A stretch of 64,000 nucleotides of DNA from Erigeron canadensis (Eukaryota > Streptophyta > Magnoliopsida > Asterales > Asteraceae): positions 15,745,664-15,809,663 of the forward strand of contig NC_057768.1 of the NCBI RefSeq assembly GCF_010389155.1, read 5' to 3'. Numbering within the stretch: position 1 is the first letter of the stretch; the number at the start of each line of letters is the position of its first letter. The notes under the pieces are model-generated. The model saw only the letters and a list, made by a program, of their open reading frames with translations, did not search any database and was not told where the DNA came from. The position numbers and the translations under genes are program-made. Shown here piece after piece: positions 1-10,983 of the stretch.

Positions 1-1081
1 CTATCTATGTTCCTTTACCCCATCCTTTGCCGGCTATGCCTACTAGTGATGATCCTTTCTCCATTGAGTTTACTGGTATTTCTTTTATGAGCCTGCTCCG
101 GTCTGTTGAGGAGAGGCGAGAGTATGTTGATAACATTATGGTTTCCGCTCGCTTGCGTGAGGCTGCTAGATTGCCTTTGCCTTCATTTCGTGACCTTACC
201 AGGCAGGCTGTCACCAGCCACATCATTGCTCAAGTTTGCTCAAGTTTTCCTTTGTCCCTTTTTTTTATTGTTTATTATAATGTTATCTATTTTCTAGCTA
301 TGAACTTTTTGCTTTGTCTTATTTCTTGCCTTTAGGTTGAATCTGATAAAAAGTTGGAGCATTTTGCCAAGGAGATCTCTCGACAACGAGGTTTCATTGA
401 GGCCTTGCAACGCCAAGTGAAGAAGCATGAGTTAGATACTTCTCGGGAGATTGTGGAGGCAAAGTATGATGTGCTCCGATCTGCTACTGCCTTCGAGAAG
501 CAGAAGTCCGCTTCCCTCAAATAAGACCTTCATAAAACTCAAGAAAGGTTGTATCAGTCTGAGAGTGAAAAAGAAAGTTTAAGGAAGGAATCAGAGGATT
601 TTTGAGGAGCAGGCTAGACAGGGTTATGTTGAAGATTGATGGTTTCAAGGATAAGGATAAGTCATCACAAGAGACGATCAAGTTACTCGAGAGGGAAGTT
701 GAGAAGCTCCGTTCTGACCGCAGCGAGCTCATAGGAAGTATGCCCGAGGTGGTGCGCAAACTGTTACGTAGTTATGAGTTTATGAAGAGGATGGCTGATC
801 TTCATAAAGTAGTGGCGAACCATGGTGGGCACAAAGTATTGGTGAAGCTTCAGCGTAGGAACCCATCTTTGGACATTGCAAAGCTTCCTGGGTACAATCC
901 GGAGGCTTTGATGGATCTTGATCGAGCGGCCAAGTGTTTTGGTGATGCAGATGTTGACTTCATCCGTTTGATTGCCACGAGTACTGACCTTTCAGCAGGG
1001 GAGATCTTAGCTCTGGACCCCGTCTTGGCTCCGTCCACTGGGCCGCAGCCTTCCGGCTCTGCCAAAACTGTTGTTCCTTGA
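1..1081 (+). pseudogene. Antisense ORF of the Tat element, C-terminal part (Transposase_28-like, coiled coil)
   Basis: A spliced reading runs from the window edge through an exon ending at 233. It resumes at 336 in the same phase after a GT-AG intron, so IIAQ joins VESDKK. The product is rich in E, K, R and Q (SRQRGFIEALQRQVKK...), typical of a long coiled coil, and ends in a globular tail with RSYEFMKRMADLH and a stop at 1079-1081. I recall this C-terminal arrangement from plant proteins annotated as putative gypsy-type transposase; I could not test that here. The reading is broken by TAA at 522-524 and TGA at 603-605, with a frame change near 602. The N-terminal half lies outside the window. 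It is antisense to gag-pol and sits where other Tat elements carry antisense ORFs. Function unknown. Confidence 0.6.
234..335 (+). other. Probable spliceosomal intron in the antisense ORF
   Basis: The segment begins GTTTGC after codon CAA and ends TTTGCCTTTAG. It is T-rich as plant introns are, and its removal keeps the reading phase at 0. The coding character on the two sides (basic helix-rich, then coiled coil) supports an intron over a plain disruption. Splicing is inferred. Confidence 0.5.
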
Positions 1082-1772
1082 TTTATGTCATTTTTCTTTA
1101 TTTACTTTGGATGATTGTATTGCATTTGTTGGCATTCTGGAACTTTTATTTTGAGTACTTAACTTTTATTTGACCTTTCATGGCTTTGGCTTGTAAGATC
1201 CTTCGGGGTCAAGACAATTTTATGCTTTTTGCACCTTATGTTATGTGAAATATGCATGTTTGTTGTGCTCTTACTCCCTTATCTTTGTTGCACATTGTAA
1301 TATTGTTTATTGCTAGAATAGTTTGTATGCGCTCGGACCCCTGCCAAACATGTTCTTGGGCTTAATGTTGATGCCAAGTTGTTTGGGCTTGTGCGGCTAC
1401 TGCATTTTTACCATTCCTAGTCGGAGCTCATGGGAAGGTTACTGCCAGGTATCTAGGGAGCTTGTCCCCTTTCATACCAGCAGACTTAAGTCTGCGACAC
1501 CAGGTTGCGAGCCTTCATGCCTAAGTTATAATGACTTGAGTGTCGGTTATAACTTTTTAAATGTTCAGAGCTCTCTTTATATATATATATATATATACAT
1601 ATGTGTATAGTCATGGAATAATGTTAGTAAGGAAAGAAGGATGTAAACATTTTTTCAAAAGGGGCTTCCGGTTGTTGCCCTTCCATTAATCAATCAAATG
1701 TTAAGCAAGTGTTAGACTTTGAACATATGTTAGTAGAGCTTACAATGAGCATATACTGCGACTGTTTGCTTT
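1082..1772. other. Noncoding 3' part of the Tat element, between the LINE and the antisense ORF
   Basis: No coding region is convincing here. It contains a TA microsatellite at about 1579-1597 and generally T-rich DNA downstream of the antisense ORF stop, which may serve as that gene's 3' end. Positions 1763-1772 are one copy of the LINE target duplication. Confidence 0.5.
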
Positions 1773-1975
1773 GGTATAATAGGGTGGGAATACCCCTGGT
1801 AAGCTTGTATTACACCAAAATAATAAAGTTCAGGCAATATGGCTGACATACCATATTGACTATACATCAGTAACAACATATGCCCATGGCTACCGCCTCA
1901 AAGCTAAAAATATCTACAACTAGACCTTGACAAACAATACAAGGTCAAAAACAAGAATAAAAAACAATAGTAATG

Positions 1976-4900
1976 CTATAGGATCCTTGAAATTGGGATC
2001 TTCCAAAACGCTAGATCCTCTTCCATTCTAGCACTTCTTTTATACCGAAAGGTCAACAACTTAAGCCTCACGACTTCAATTACCTCTTTCACTAGCTGGG
2101 CTGCGGGTTTCTTTTGCTTCTTGAAAAGTCTTGACTTACGTTCTTGCCAAATCATATACACCGCAGCTGCAAGGATTAATCGACCAGCAATCATCTTGAA
2201 AGACTTCGATTTGATGGATGACAAGAATTGCTGAATAATCGAGTCCCAACTTGACGATGAGTGGACCATATTTACTTCATCCAATACACCTCTCCAAACC
2301 TGATCAGAAAATGAACATTCAAAAAATAAATGGTTATGTGAATCCGGTTCCAATTCACAAAGAGGCCACACAATATCTTCATCCTGCGAACTATGAATCA
2401 AATCCCAAGAACGAAGCATGTCTTGGGTCTTTAACCGCCTCTTAAAGACCAACAACAGCATGAAAGCGTGTTTGGGAATACCAAACTTATGCCATACAAG
2501 ATCAGTCCATGCGAGCCTAATATCTCGAGTACGAATGTCTTCCCAAACATTTGGAATAGAAAAAACTTTCAGATTACCATCTCTATCCCGCCAGCTAATT
2601 GAATCAAAATTATCCATCAAGATGGGTATTTCAACATTATGAAGCTGATTATTCCAATTGCTAGGCCATTTCCAAGCTCCATCTTGAATTAACATCGCCA
2701 CACTATCATTGAGAGAAAACCCAGCAGCCGATATCATACGAGGAGTCAAATGATCAATCAACGGGCTTCTACTTGACCAATTGTCATACCAGGCCGAGGT
2801 AGTACATCCATTTCCAATATTATACCAGAAAAACTTGCGAATAAGACACCTGATCTGTAGCAACTTCCTCCATCCCCATGACATATTCCCCTTTAGTTTC
2901 ACATTCCAGAAGTTTTGACCCCTCAATTTATACATATGAATCCAACAAACCCAAAGAGATTCTTTCAAGGTGATAATATTCCAAATATGGGCAGACAGTA
3001 GAGCAACATTGAACAAGTCAAGCCGTCGAATCCCTAACCCTCCTTCCTCCTTCGGAAGACATACAATCTCCCAAGCTACTTTTGCTTTACCTCTACAAAC
3101 CTGGTCATTACTCCATAAGAATGCGCGTAACAGTTGCTCAATCTCGTTTATGACCCGTTAAGGAAGTAAAAAGACAGCCGACCAATAAACTTGCATAGAT
3201 GATAGAACGGACTTGATAAGTTGTAATCTTCCTGCAAACGAGAGGAACTTATTCCTCCAATCATGGATACGCTTCTCTACACGACCTATCAGCTCCTTAC
3301 AATCTCTATACACCAATCTAGTCGAAACTAGAGGGACCCCCAAATACTTAGGTAGCCTGCCCTCCTCAAAAGGTAAAATGTTCAAGATATTTAGCTTCAC
3401 ATAATTCAAAACATTACAAAAGTAAGCTGTACTTTTGTGCAAATTTGGAGCAAGACCCGCAACCTCCTTAAATTCCATTAGACCTTTCATAACCACATTA
3501 GCCGAGTCTACATCTCCATGCATAAAAATGAAGAGATCGTCTGCAAAACAAAGATTTATAATACCTGCACTTTTATGATGGTATGAGAAATTTCCCGCCT
3601 CCCTAACTTGTCGATGTTGTATAAGAGTAAGGACCTCCATTAATAACGTAAAAAGATAGGGGGACAGCGGATCTCCTTGCCTTAACCCTCGCTTTCCTTT
3701 GAACAATCCGAACAGTGACCCATTGATACAAAGAGAAAAAGATGTAGTAGTCACATTCCATGATCCAATTTATCATACGAGTCTTCAGCCCAAAACCCAC
3801 AAGCGCCACTCTAAGAAAGTTCCAATCAACCGTATCATACGCCTTTTGAATATCCACTTTAAAAGCACATCTAGGAACCCCTCGATCCAAATGATAATTA
3901 TGCATCAGTTCTTGTGTCAAAAGAATGTTATCAGTAATTCGTCTTTCCGGGACAAACGCGGATTGATTAATACTCACAACCTCCTTTAACCCCTCTTTCA
4001 AACGATCAGCAATTATCTTACTGATGCACTTATAAATCACATTACATAATGAGATCGGGAGAAAATCAGAAATACTAGAAGGAGATCGCACCTTTGGAAT
4101 TAAAGTGATAACCGTATGATTAATTTCCTTCAAGATCTTCCCCGTTCTGAAAAAATCATGGATAGCTCGGCAGATATGAAGTCCTATTATATCCCAAGCA
4201 GCCTTAAAGAAAGCCGCTATGAACCCGTCAGGACCCGGTGATTTATCATCCCCCATAGAAAACATTGCCTTTCTTATTTCGTCATCCGTAACACCTCTCA
4301 CCATGTTTTCAGCCTTTTCATTCGAAATTTTATTAGTGAATAAATTATCCCTCACTAACGGTGTAGAAACCCCCTCCTTACCAATAAAATTCGAATAGAA
4401 ATCCACAAAAGTTTTATGCACATCATCACCCTCATGTTTAACTCCATGCATATCCGTAACAGCCTCAATTCGATTTCTAGCAACCCGACTTTTAACACAA
4501 CTATGGAAATAGGCAGTGTTACTATCTCCACATTGCAGCCATTTAACCTTGGCTTTTTGCTTTAAAAATCTCTCTTCGGCCAAGGATGCCTCATTAAAAG
4601 CATTGAGAATCGCAACATGATCTTCTCTCAATTGGACATTCGAATGATCTTGATCTATTGCTTTTTGAATCGTCCAATTCATGTCTAAGTTGCTTAACCC
4701 TCTTATGCAAATTCCCCTGATCAAACAACAATCTTCTAAATGGTTTTTTCAATGCACGAAGTCTAGTAACTACTCTATACATATGAACACCTCTAACTTG
4801 TGTATTCCAACCATTCAAAACAACCTGTTTAAACTCAGAATTATACACCAACAAATTAGTGAACTTGAAAGGCTTAGGCTTCGAAGAACTTAGGAATTTT

Positions 4901-5605
4901 CAGAATTGCTGGAGAATGGTCTGACAGCCTATACGGTTGAAAAACAGCATAAGCTCCCATAAAATCACCAACAAACTTCAAATTTGCAAGGACTCGATCC
5001 AATTTCTTCAAAATACCAGCACTCCCCTTCGGCTTTTGATTCCATGTGTACAGCAGTCCCAACATATTCACATCGATCACCTCAATCTCTTGTACACACT
5101 CATTAAATTCTCTCATTGCAATGTTCAAAACCGAAGCACCTTCACTCATGTCATTCAAGGATAACGTTGCATTAAAGTCCCCCAAAATCACCTAAGGATT
5201 ATCTTTAACAAACTGTTTATGCATACATAAATCCTTCCAAAGCCTTCTCCTATCAATATACCTATTATGCGCATAAAAAAAAGTAACAAACGATGACCTT
5301 TTTTCAGCCTTAAAGATCACTTGTGTATGTATCGATTGATCAGATTGGTTTAAAACCATTAAATCTACATTATCCGGATTCCACCCCAATACAATACGTG
5401 ATCCCTTATCACAATATGAACCATTATTCAGCCAAGTCCAATTACGAAACACCCTAGAACAAACACCTTCAATATTTGATGATGTTACATGAGACTCTAA
5501 AATAGCACAAACCGAAAGCTTATTTTCAGAAATTAATACACGAACCTCATTTTGTTTCAAAGGTTGGTTCAAACCTCTTATGTTCCACGATGCTATACTA
5601 TCCAT
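1976..5605 (-). pseudogene. LINE copy 1 ORF2: endonuclease-reverse transcriptase
   Basis: The start is ATG at 5605-5603 (MDSIASWNIRGLN), inside the end of ORF1. The N-terminal part is an AP-endonuclease-like domain with ILGDFNATL and SDHSP. The RT domain follows with KSPGPDGF, NQSAFVPERR, RGLRQGDPLSPYLF and the catalytic FADD (LCFADDLFIF). A C-terminal zf-RVT domain has HNHLFFEC, with its first cysteine replaced by tryptophan (WPLC). In an intact element this enzyme nicks the target and copies RNA from the nick. TAG at 5192-5194 replaces tryptophan before VILGDFN. Frame changes lie near 4870, 4700 and 3750, and a stop lies near 3160. Non-functional as it stands. Confidence 0.85.
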
Positions 5606-7100
5606 GAACAACCGTCTCTCCGGGAGTGCTTACCCCCTCAGTAGGTTTTGTATTCTCCATAAACTCAAACGGTTCTTCATACACTACCTCAACATCTGAA
5701 TCATCATCTTCCTTTGATAAACTAGCTTTACATTCCCCATCTTCATCATCCAACACACTATATGCATTATTCAAAGGGATCCCAGCTGACTTACCCGACG
5801 TTTCTTCTTTTTTCCTCGACTCTCCCTCCTTTGGTTGAACCACCTTTACCCTATACACAAATTGTGGCTTTGGTTTTGAAAATTTAATTCCGTCCACTTT
5901 TTTGGCTTCCACTTTTCCTTTCTTTTTCCTGGTCACCGTGATGAAACCCTCATTATCTTGATCTTTTTCCATAGCATCAGGTTTCTTAGGGTGCTTTGGG
6001 CAGTCCTTATCATTGTGATTAAAAATTTTGCATGAGGAGCAACGTGGTGGCTGCCACTCATACTCGATTTCAATAACTTGCTTAGTAATTCCATCCCCAT
6101 CCAAACTAGGGACACCCACAATCAGCTCATATTTAACTTCATTCTTCGCATCTAACTCTATAACAGCTCGTGCATAGTTGCTTCTACCCCAAGTTTCAAC
6201 ACACATAGAGTTAGTATACACATCCAATGCTACCGGTCGACCAATCTTAGTAGCAATCATGCTTAACCCATCCGCTGTATACGCCACAACTGGAACATGA
6301 TGAAGCTTTACCCAAATCAACACCTTTTTTAATCTCATCCATTTTAAGACTTGATTCAGGCGTCCATTTTTTTAAGAAAATGGGCACTGACCTAATTAAC
6401 TAAGGTCCTTGAGCAAGTACCTTTTCTAAACCCTCTTGTGTATCAAACTTAAAAAAGAAAAACCCCGCTGAGTTCATCATCATCCTTTTAAAACCATATT
6501 TAGCCCAAGCATGTTTAACGTATGATTCCACAACAGGGTATGCCTGCCTTTTCCCCAGACAAAATCTAACCAATGTATTATGAAATTTACTATTAACTTC
6601 AGCAATAATCTCCTTAGGTAACAGTAAATCAAAACCATCAGCACTTACCTCAGAATTCAGAGACCGAAAATTAGCTTTCACCTTTTGCTTTTCCTCTTTT
6701 TTATCGTTCTTTAAAATATTAGCATAAGAGGTCTGTGGTTGATCTTTTTGAGTCGTTTGTACAGACTCAGCCCCTTGGGTAGTCTCTTTCAACACTTCAT
6801 TCACTATTTCAGTGACATCCAAGTCGTTTCCATCTCCACCTTTGAGGGGTCCTTCTTTGCCATCGGAGGCTCCTTAAATGACACCGTCTTTTTGCCCGAA
6901 CCACCTGGAGTCTGAACAGTAGTATTCGCACCACCACCAGGAGATCCCGCTTTTAACTTATTTTTAGGGTTTTCACCCACTACATCAGTCGCCTTCTGCC
7001 TTGCATTATTCTTCATAATTGATCGGACAGGAATACGACCATCAATATTTTTCACCTTGGATGCAATACCTGAACTACTCTTTGAGAAAGCACCTCTCTC
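5598..7100 (-). pseudogene. LINE copy 1 ORF1: nucleic-acid-binding protein with DUF4283-like and CCHC domains
   Basis: The probable start is the methionine of MERGAFSKSS (ATG at 7100). An upstream extension to 7190 is hydrophobic and unlike the family. The order is a basic, low-complexity N-terminus, a DUF4283-type fold (GKRQAYPVVESYVKHAWAK, then GFFFFKF) and a zinc knuckle CSSCKIFNHNDKDC that fits CX2CX4HX4C. A basic, acidic-tailed C-terminus follows. ORF1 proteins of plant L1 elements bind the element RNA. Breaks are a frame change near 6810, TAG at 6400-6402 where the family has W after GP, and another frame change near 6340. The stop at 5598-5600 overlaps the ORF2 start by 8 nt. Confidence 0.8.
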
Positions 7101-7387
7101 CATCAAACCCAAAAGACCATGCAAAAACACATCAAGAAACCCTAGCACAATAATAGAACAAAACAGCACAAAAAACCTAAACCGAATCAAACAAAAACCA
7201 GTAGATAAACAGCCCTTAATTTTGGAAACATGATCGAACCAAGATGGGGATGAGAATCATTGATAAACATTGATCGAAATTAGGTCTAGAGGCAGAAGAT
7301 TATAATCGCCATTTAGAGAGAGAAAATTCAAACCCTGGTAAACAGAACATTACAACTACCGTGTTTGCTTTTAGATATGACACTTTT

Positions 7388-8595
7388 TCAATTGGTTGCT
7401 ATTCCATGTTCTTGGTAAGTCTTCTCCCTGGAGTGTTGCGAGCTTGTATGCTCCGTTTCCGCATGCTTTGTAACTTCATATGGTCCTTCCCACTGGGGAC
7501 CTAATTTTCCTTGCTTTTCCGCTTTGTTTGCATCATTGTTGCGGAAGACATAATCTCCTGGTAGGAATGTTTCTTTCCGTACCCTTTGGTCATAGTACCT
7601 TTTCATCTGCCTTTTGTAAGTTGCTTCTCTTATAGCTGCCAACTCTCTTCTTTCTTCTAACAAATCCAAGTTACTTCTGAGTTGGTTTTCATTTTCTTCT
7701 TCGATGATGGCTCGATGGAGAGTGTGAACACTTGCTTCTGTAGGTATCATTGCCTCTGAACCATACACCAAGCTGAATGGTGTTTCTCTGTTGCTTACTT
7801 TGGGTGTTGTTTGAATGCCCCAGAGGACTTGGTGCAACTCATCCAACCATCCGTCTTGGCATCTCCCCAGCCTTGCTTTGATTCCATTCACGATTTCTCT
7901 GTTGGTTACTTCTACTTGCCCGTTAGCTTGCGGATGAGCTACGGAAGTAAAAGACTGTTGGATTTCTAAATTTTCACAAAAGGTTCTGAAAACTCCTTCA
8001 CAAACTGTTTGCCATTGTCGCTCACGATTACCCTTGGTATCCCAAATCTTGTCACTATTTGCTCCCAAACAAATTTCTCCATCTGTTTTCCTGAGATTGT
8101 CGCCAAGGGCTTTGCTTCCACCCACTTGGTAAAGTAGTCTACTGCCACTACTAAGAACTTGAGCTTTCCGGGAGCCTTTGGGAAAGGACCCACGATATCG
8201 ATTCCCCATTTTAAAAATGGCCATGTTGAGGTGACAGGAATCATTTCATTCATAGGGGCTTTGGGAACTAAAGCATGTATTTGGCATGAGTCGCAGCTTT
8301 GAATTTCTTCCACTGCATCTTTGTGCATAGACGACTAGTAATAACCTAGAGTTGTGATTTTTGCCACCACTATTCTTGCTCCGGAGTGTAGTCCGCAGGC
8401 TCTGTGATGTATCTCCCTTATGACTTCCTTTGCTTGCCTCAGCCCTACGCATCTGAGAAGGGGCCCAAGGTATGACTTCCGGTACAACACTCCATCCTTT
8501 AGCGTATACTGAAGGGCTTTGATTCTTATTTTTCTTGTCTGGTCCCTATCTGTTGGGAGTGTTCCTTCTACTAGGTATGTCATTATTGGAGTCAT
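7388..8595 (-). pseudogene. Tat element integrase
   Basis: The H2C2 zinc-binding N-terminus (EIHHRACGLHSG ... CDSCQ) leads into the catalytic core. The acidic residues are present in GIDIVGP, VSDNGKQF and the E of GQVEVTNREI, so the DDE set can be read. The C-terminal part ends EGPYEVTKHAE, after which the usual tail is scrambled. Integrase joins the retrotransposon cDNA to host DNA. TAG at 8335-8337 replaces the tryptophan of the usual GYYW. A frame change near 7970 splits the core before the last catalytic residue. The stop at 7388 lies 16 bp from the LINE target duplication. Confidence 0.85.
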
Positions 8596-8639
8596 CTAAG
8601 TTTCACCCTCTTCTTCAATCGGAGTTGCTACCATCTCTT

Positions 8640-9084
8640 CTTCAATGGAACTTTTCTCAAGCATCTCTACTAAGACTTGCTTAGTAAGGTGTGCAAATGA
8701 GGTTGATGCTAGCTTGCTCAGGGCATCGGCTATTTTGTTCTTGTTTATGCTAATGTTTTGTATTCAAAAAGACTTGAACTGTTGTCTCACTTCTCTTACT
8801 TTCTCTAAGTATTTCTTCATTATGGGCTCTTTTGCTTCATATGTTCCATCCACCTGGAAGGCCACAATTTGCGAATCTACAAATGCATGGATGTGCTCTA
8901 CTTTCATCTTTTTCGTGATCCAGAGACCTACAAGAAGGGCTTCGTATTCTGCTACGTTGTTTGAGGCTTTGAATAAGCGTAAAGCATAAGTAAATTCTTG
9001 CCCCTCCGTGTTTGTGAGTATCAGACCAGCTCTGGAAGCATCTGCGCTGGAGGCTCCATCAGTGAATAAATTCCACGATTCTGC
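8640..9084 (-). pseudogene. Second (archaeal-type) RNase H domain of the Tat pol
   Basis: Reading on from a TGA at 9085-9087, the minus strand gives WNLFTDGASSADASRAG, then NNVAEYEALLVGL, VDSQIVAFQV and finally KIADALSKLAS. These are the D-E-D-D blocks of an RNase H fold lying between the normal RNase H and integrase. A second RNase H of archaeal type at this place is a described trait of the Tat lineage. The reading has an internal stop in the FKSF*IQNIS region. Domain assignment is by motif only. Confidence 0.7.
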
Positions 9085-10426
9085 TCATGACTCTTCTTTC
9101 AGTTCTTTAACCTTTTCTTCTTCGAAGATAATCTTCCTTTTAGCCTTTGGTTCTTTGGAGGGTGTTTCTGCCAAGAAATCTGCAAGTATCTGTCCCTTAA
9201 CAGCGTTTCTTGGTTGGAATTCGATTTCATGCTCCCCCAACTCTATAGCCCATTTCGCCAATCTCCCGGATACCTCCGGCCTGGTAAGTACTTGCTTTAT
9301 TGGTCTATCTGTTAGCACCATGACTAGGTGTGCTTGAAAATACCAGCGGAGTCTTCGTGCTGCATGAACGAGGGCTAGAGCTAGCTTTTCAATTTCTGGG
9401 TATCTAGTTTCAGGGCCTTGCAAGACTCTACTTACGTAGTATACTGGCACTTGCCCCTTTTTTTTGTTTGTCATTAAGACAGCACTGATTGTTTCTTCCG
9501 AGGTTGTCAGGTATAGCACCAAGGTTTCCCCGGTGGTTGGTGTGGTGATGGTGGGGATTTGACAAGTATTCCTTCAACTCTGTAAAAGCTTTCTGAGCCT
9601 CCTCCGTCCAACTGAAGTTGTGCTTTCCCAAACACCCTTTCAATGTTTTAAAAAAGGGTAGGGAGCGCTCCGCTGACTTGGAAAGAAACTGATGGAGGGC
9701 TGCAAGCTTTCCATTGAGACTTTGTATTTCCTTCAGGCTACTTAGTGGTTTTAGATTGAGGATGTCTTTTACTTTCTCTGGATCTGCTTTGAATCCTTCC
9801 TTTGTGATAATGTGGCCAAATAGATTGGCCTTCCTCCGCTCCGAAGGTGCATTTTGTTGGATTCAACTTCATGTTTATGGATCGGAGTGTCTTGAAGGTT
9901 TCCTCAATGTCCATCAACATGTCTTCTTCGCTTCTACTCTTGATAACTATGTCATCTACATAAGCCTCCAGATTACGCCCGATTTGCTTTCCGAATGCCT
10001 TGTCTACTAGCCTCTGATACGTTGCACCTGCATTCTTTAACCCAAAGGGCATCTTCTTATAGCAGTAAATGCCCCCAGAAGTGTAAAATGTTGTCTTGTC
10101 TTCATCATCGGGTGCATCTGTATTTGGTGATACCCTTTGTAAGCATCAAGAAAACACTTCAACTTGAAACCCACCAATGATTCTACTTTCCAATCGATTT
10201 ATGGTAGTGGGTAGCAGTCTTTAGGGTAAGCCTTGTTAATATCGGTAAAGTCGACACACATTCTCCAGCCTCCGTCATGTTTTTTCACCATAACTGGGTT
10301 GGCTACCCATCTTTGATATTTGACTTCCCTCAAGATACCTGCTTTGACCAAGTCTGCTACTTGCTCTTGCGCGACCTTGCATCTATCCGGGGCTAGACTT
10401 CTTCTTTTTTGTTTCATTGGCTCCAT
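9085..10426 (-). pseudogene. Tat element reverse transcriptase and first RNase H
   Basis: RT motifs in order are ILREVKYQRWVANPVMVKK, WRMCVDFTDINKAYPKDCYP, MPFGLKNAGATYQRLVDKAF and the catalytic YVDD (LEAYVDDIVIKS). A Ty3-type RNase H follows, with PVYYVSRVLQGPETRYPEIEK and LTDRPIKQVL. The reading changes frame between about 10200 and 10050, near 9800 and near 9540, with stops between. The catalytic aspartates are intact although the gene is not. RT and RNase H together turn element RNA into double-stranded DNA in the virus-like particle. Confidence 0.85.
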
Positions 10427-10440
10427 GTGCGGTCGCGCAT

Positions 10441-10944
10441 TTAGCTTGTGTTGGCTAGACTTCCTATCTTTTGCGGCTCTACTTTAGCACAATATCGGTT
10501 GAAAAGTGCCTCTGACTTCACATATCCGATGCCTAGCGACGTTGGGAATTTAATTGCAGCATGAGTTGAGGAGGGGATTATCCCCATTTTCCTTATGGCC
10601 ACTATTCCCAAGATGACATTATACGGGGAGTCGGCCCGGATGATGGTGAACGTTAACACTTCCGTACGTTGCCTCGGCCATTCTCCCACAGTTACCTGTA
10701 GAGCTACTTCTCCTTGTGACCATGCTCTTTCCCCCGAGAATCCAATTAAGGAACTTGCTAAGCCTTTCCTTAACTTTTGGAGAGTTGGCGATAATCTTTG
10801 GAAGCAATGCTCGTACATAATTTCACACCCGCTTCTGGTGTCTACATGCACTCTTTTCACTTGGTGTTTCCCTATGATCGCTTGGATCACAATTGGGTCA
10901 TCTGATGCATATTTCTCTTCAATGGGCGGGAAGCTGATCGCCAC
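10441..10944 (-). pseudogene. Tat element aspartic protease with a damaged active site
   Basis: About 167 codons read VIQAIIGKHQVKRVHVDTR, then SGCEIMYEHCF, and later YNVILGIVAIRKMG, the flap and C-terminal parts of a retropepsin. The active-site triplet DTG is read as DTR, which should abolish proteolysis. Protease normally cuts the Gag-Pol chain. It lies between the gag part and RT; the 10984-11220 segment upstream is in the same frame, separated from it by a stop. Confidence 0.75.
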
Positions 10945-10983
10945 CGACTTCCATGGCTCACTTTTGTCTGGTATCTGCTCTTC

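Larger units (their letters stand above)
1773..7361 (-). mobile_element. L1-type LINE (copy 1), near full length
   Basis: The minus strand carries ORF1 (zinc-knuckle protein) then ORF2 (endonuclease-RT). The ends are set by a 10-bp direct repeat TGTTTGCTTT at 1763-1772 and 7362-7371, the expected product of target-primed insertion. The 5' end reads GGTAGTTGTAATG on the minus strand. The 3' end after TATTATACC has only a short A stretch. It landed in the Tat element right after the integrase stop. The copy has stops and frameshifts in both ORFs and cannot move by itself. Confidence 0.85.
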
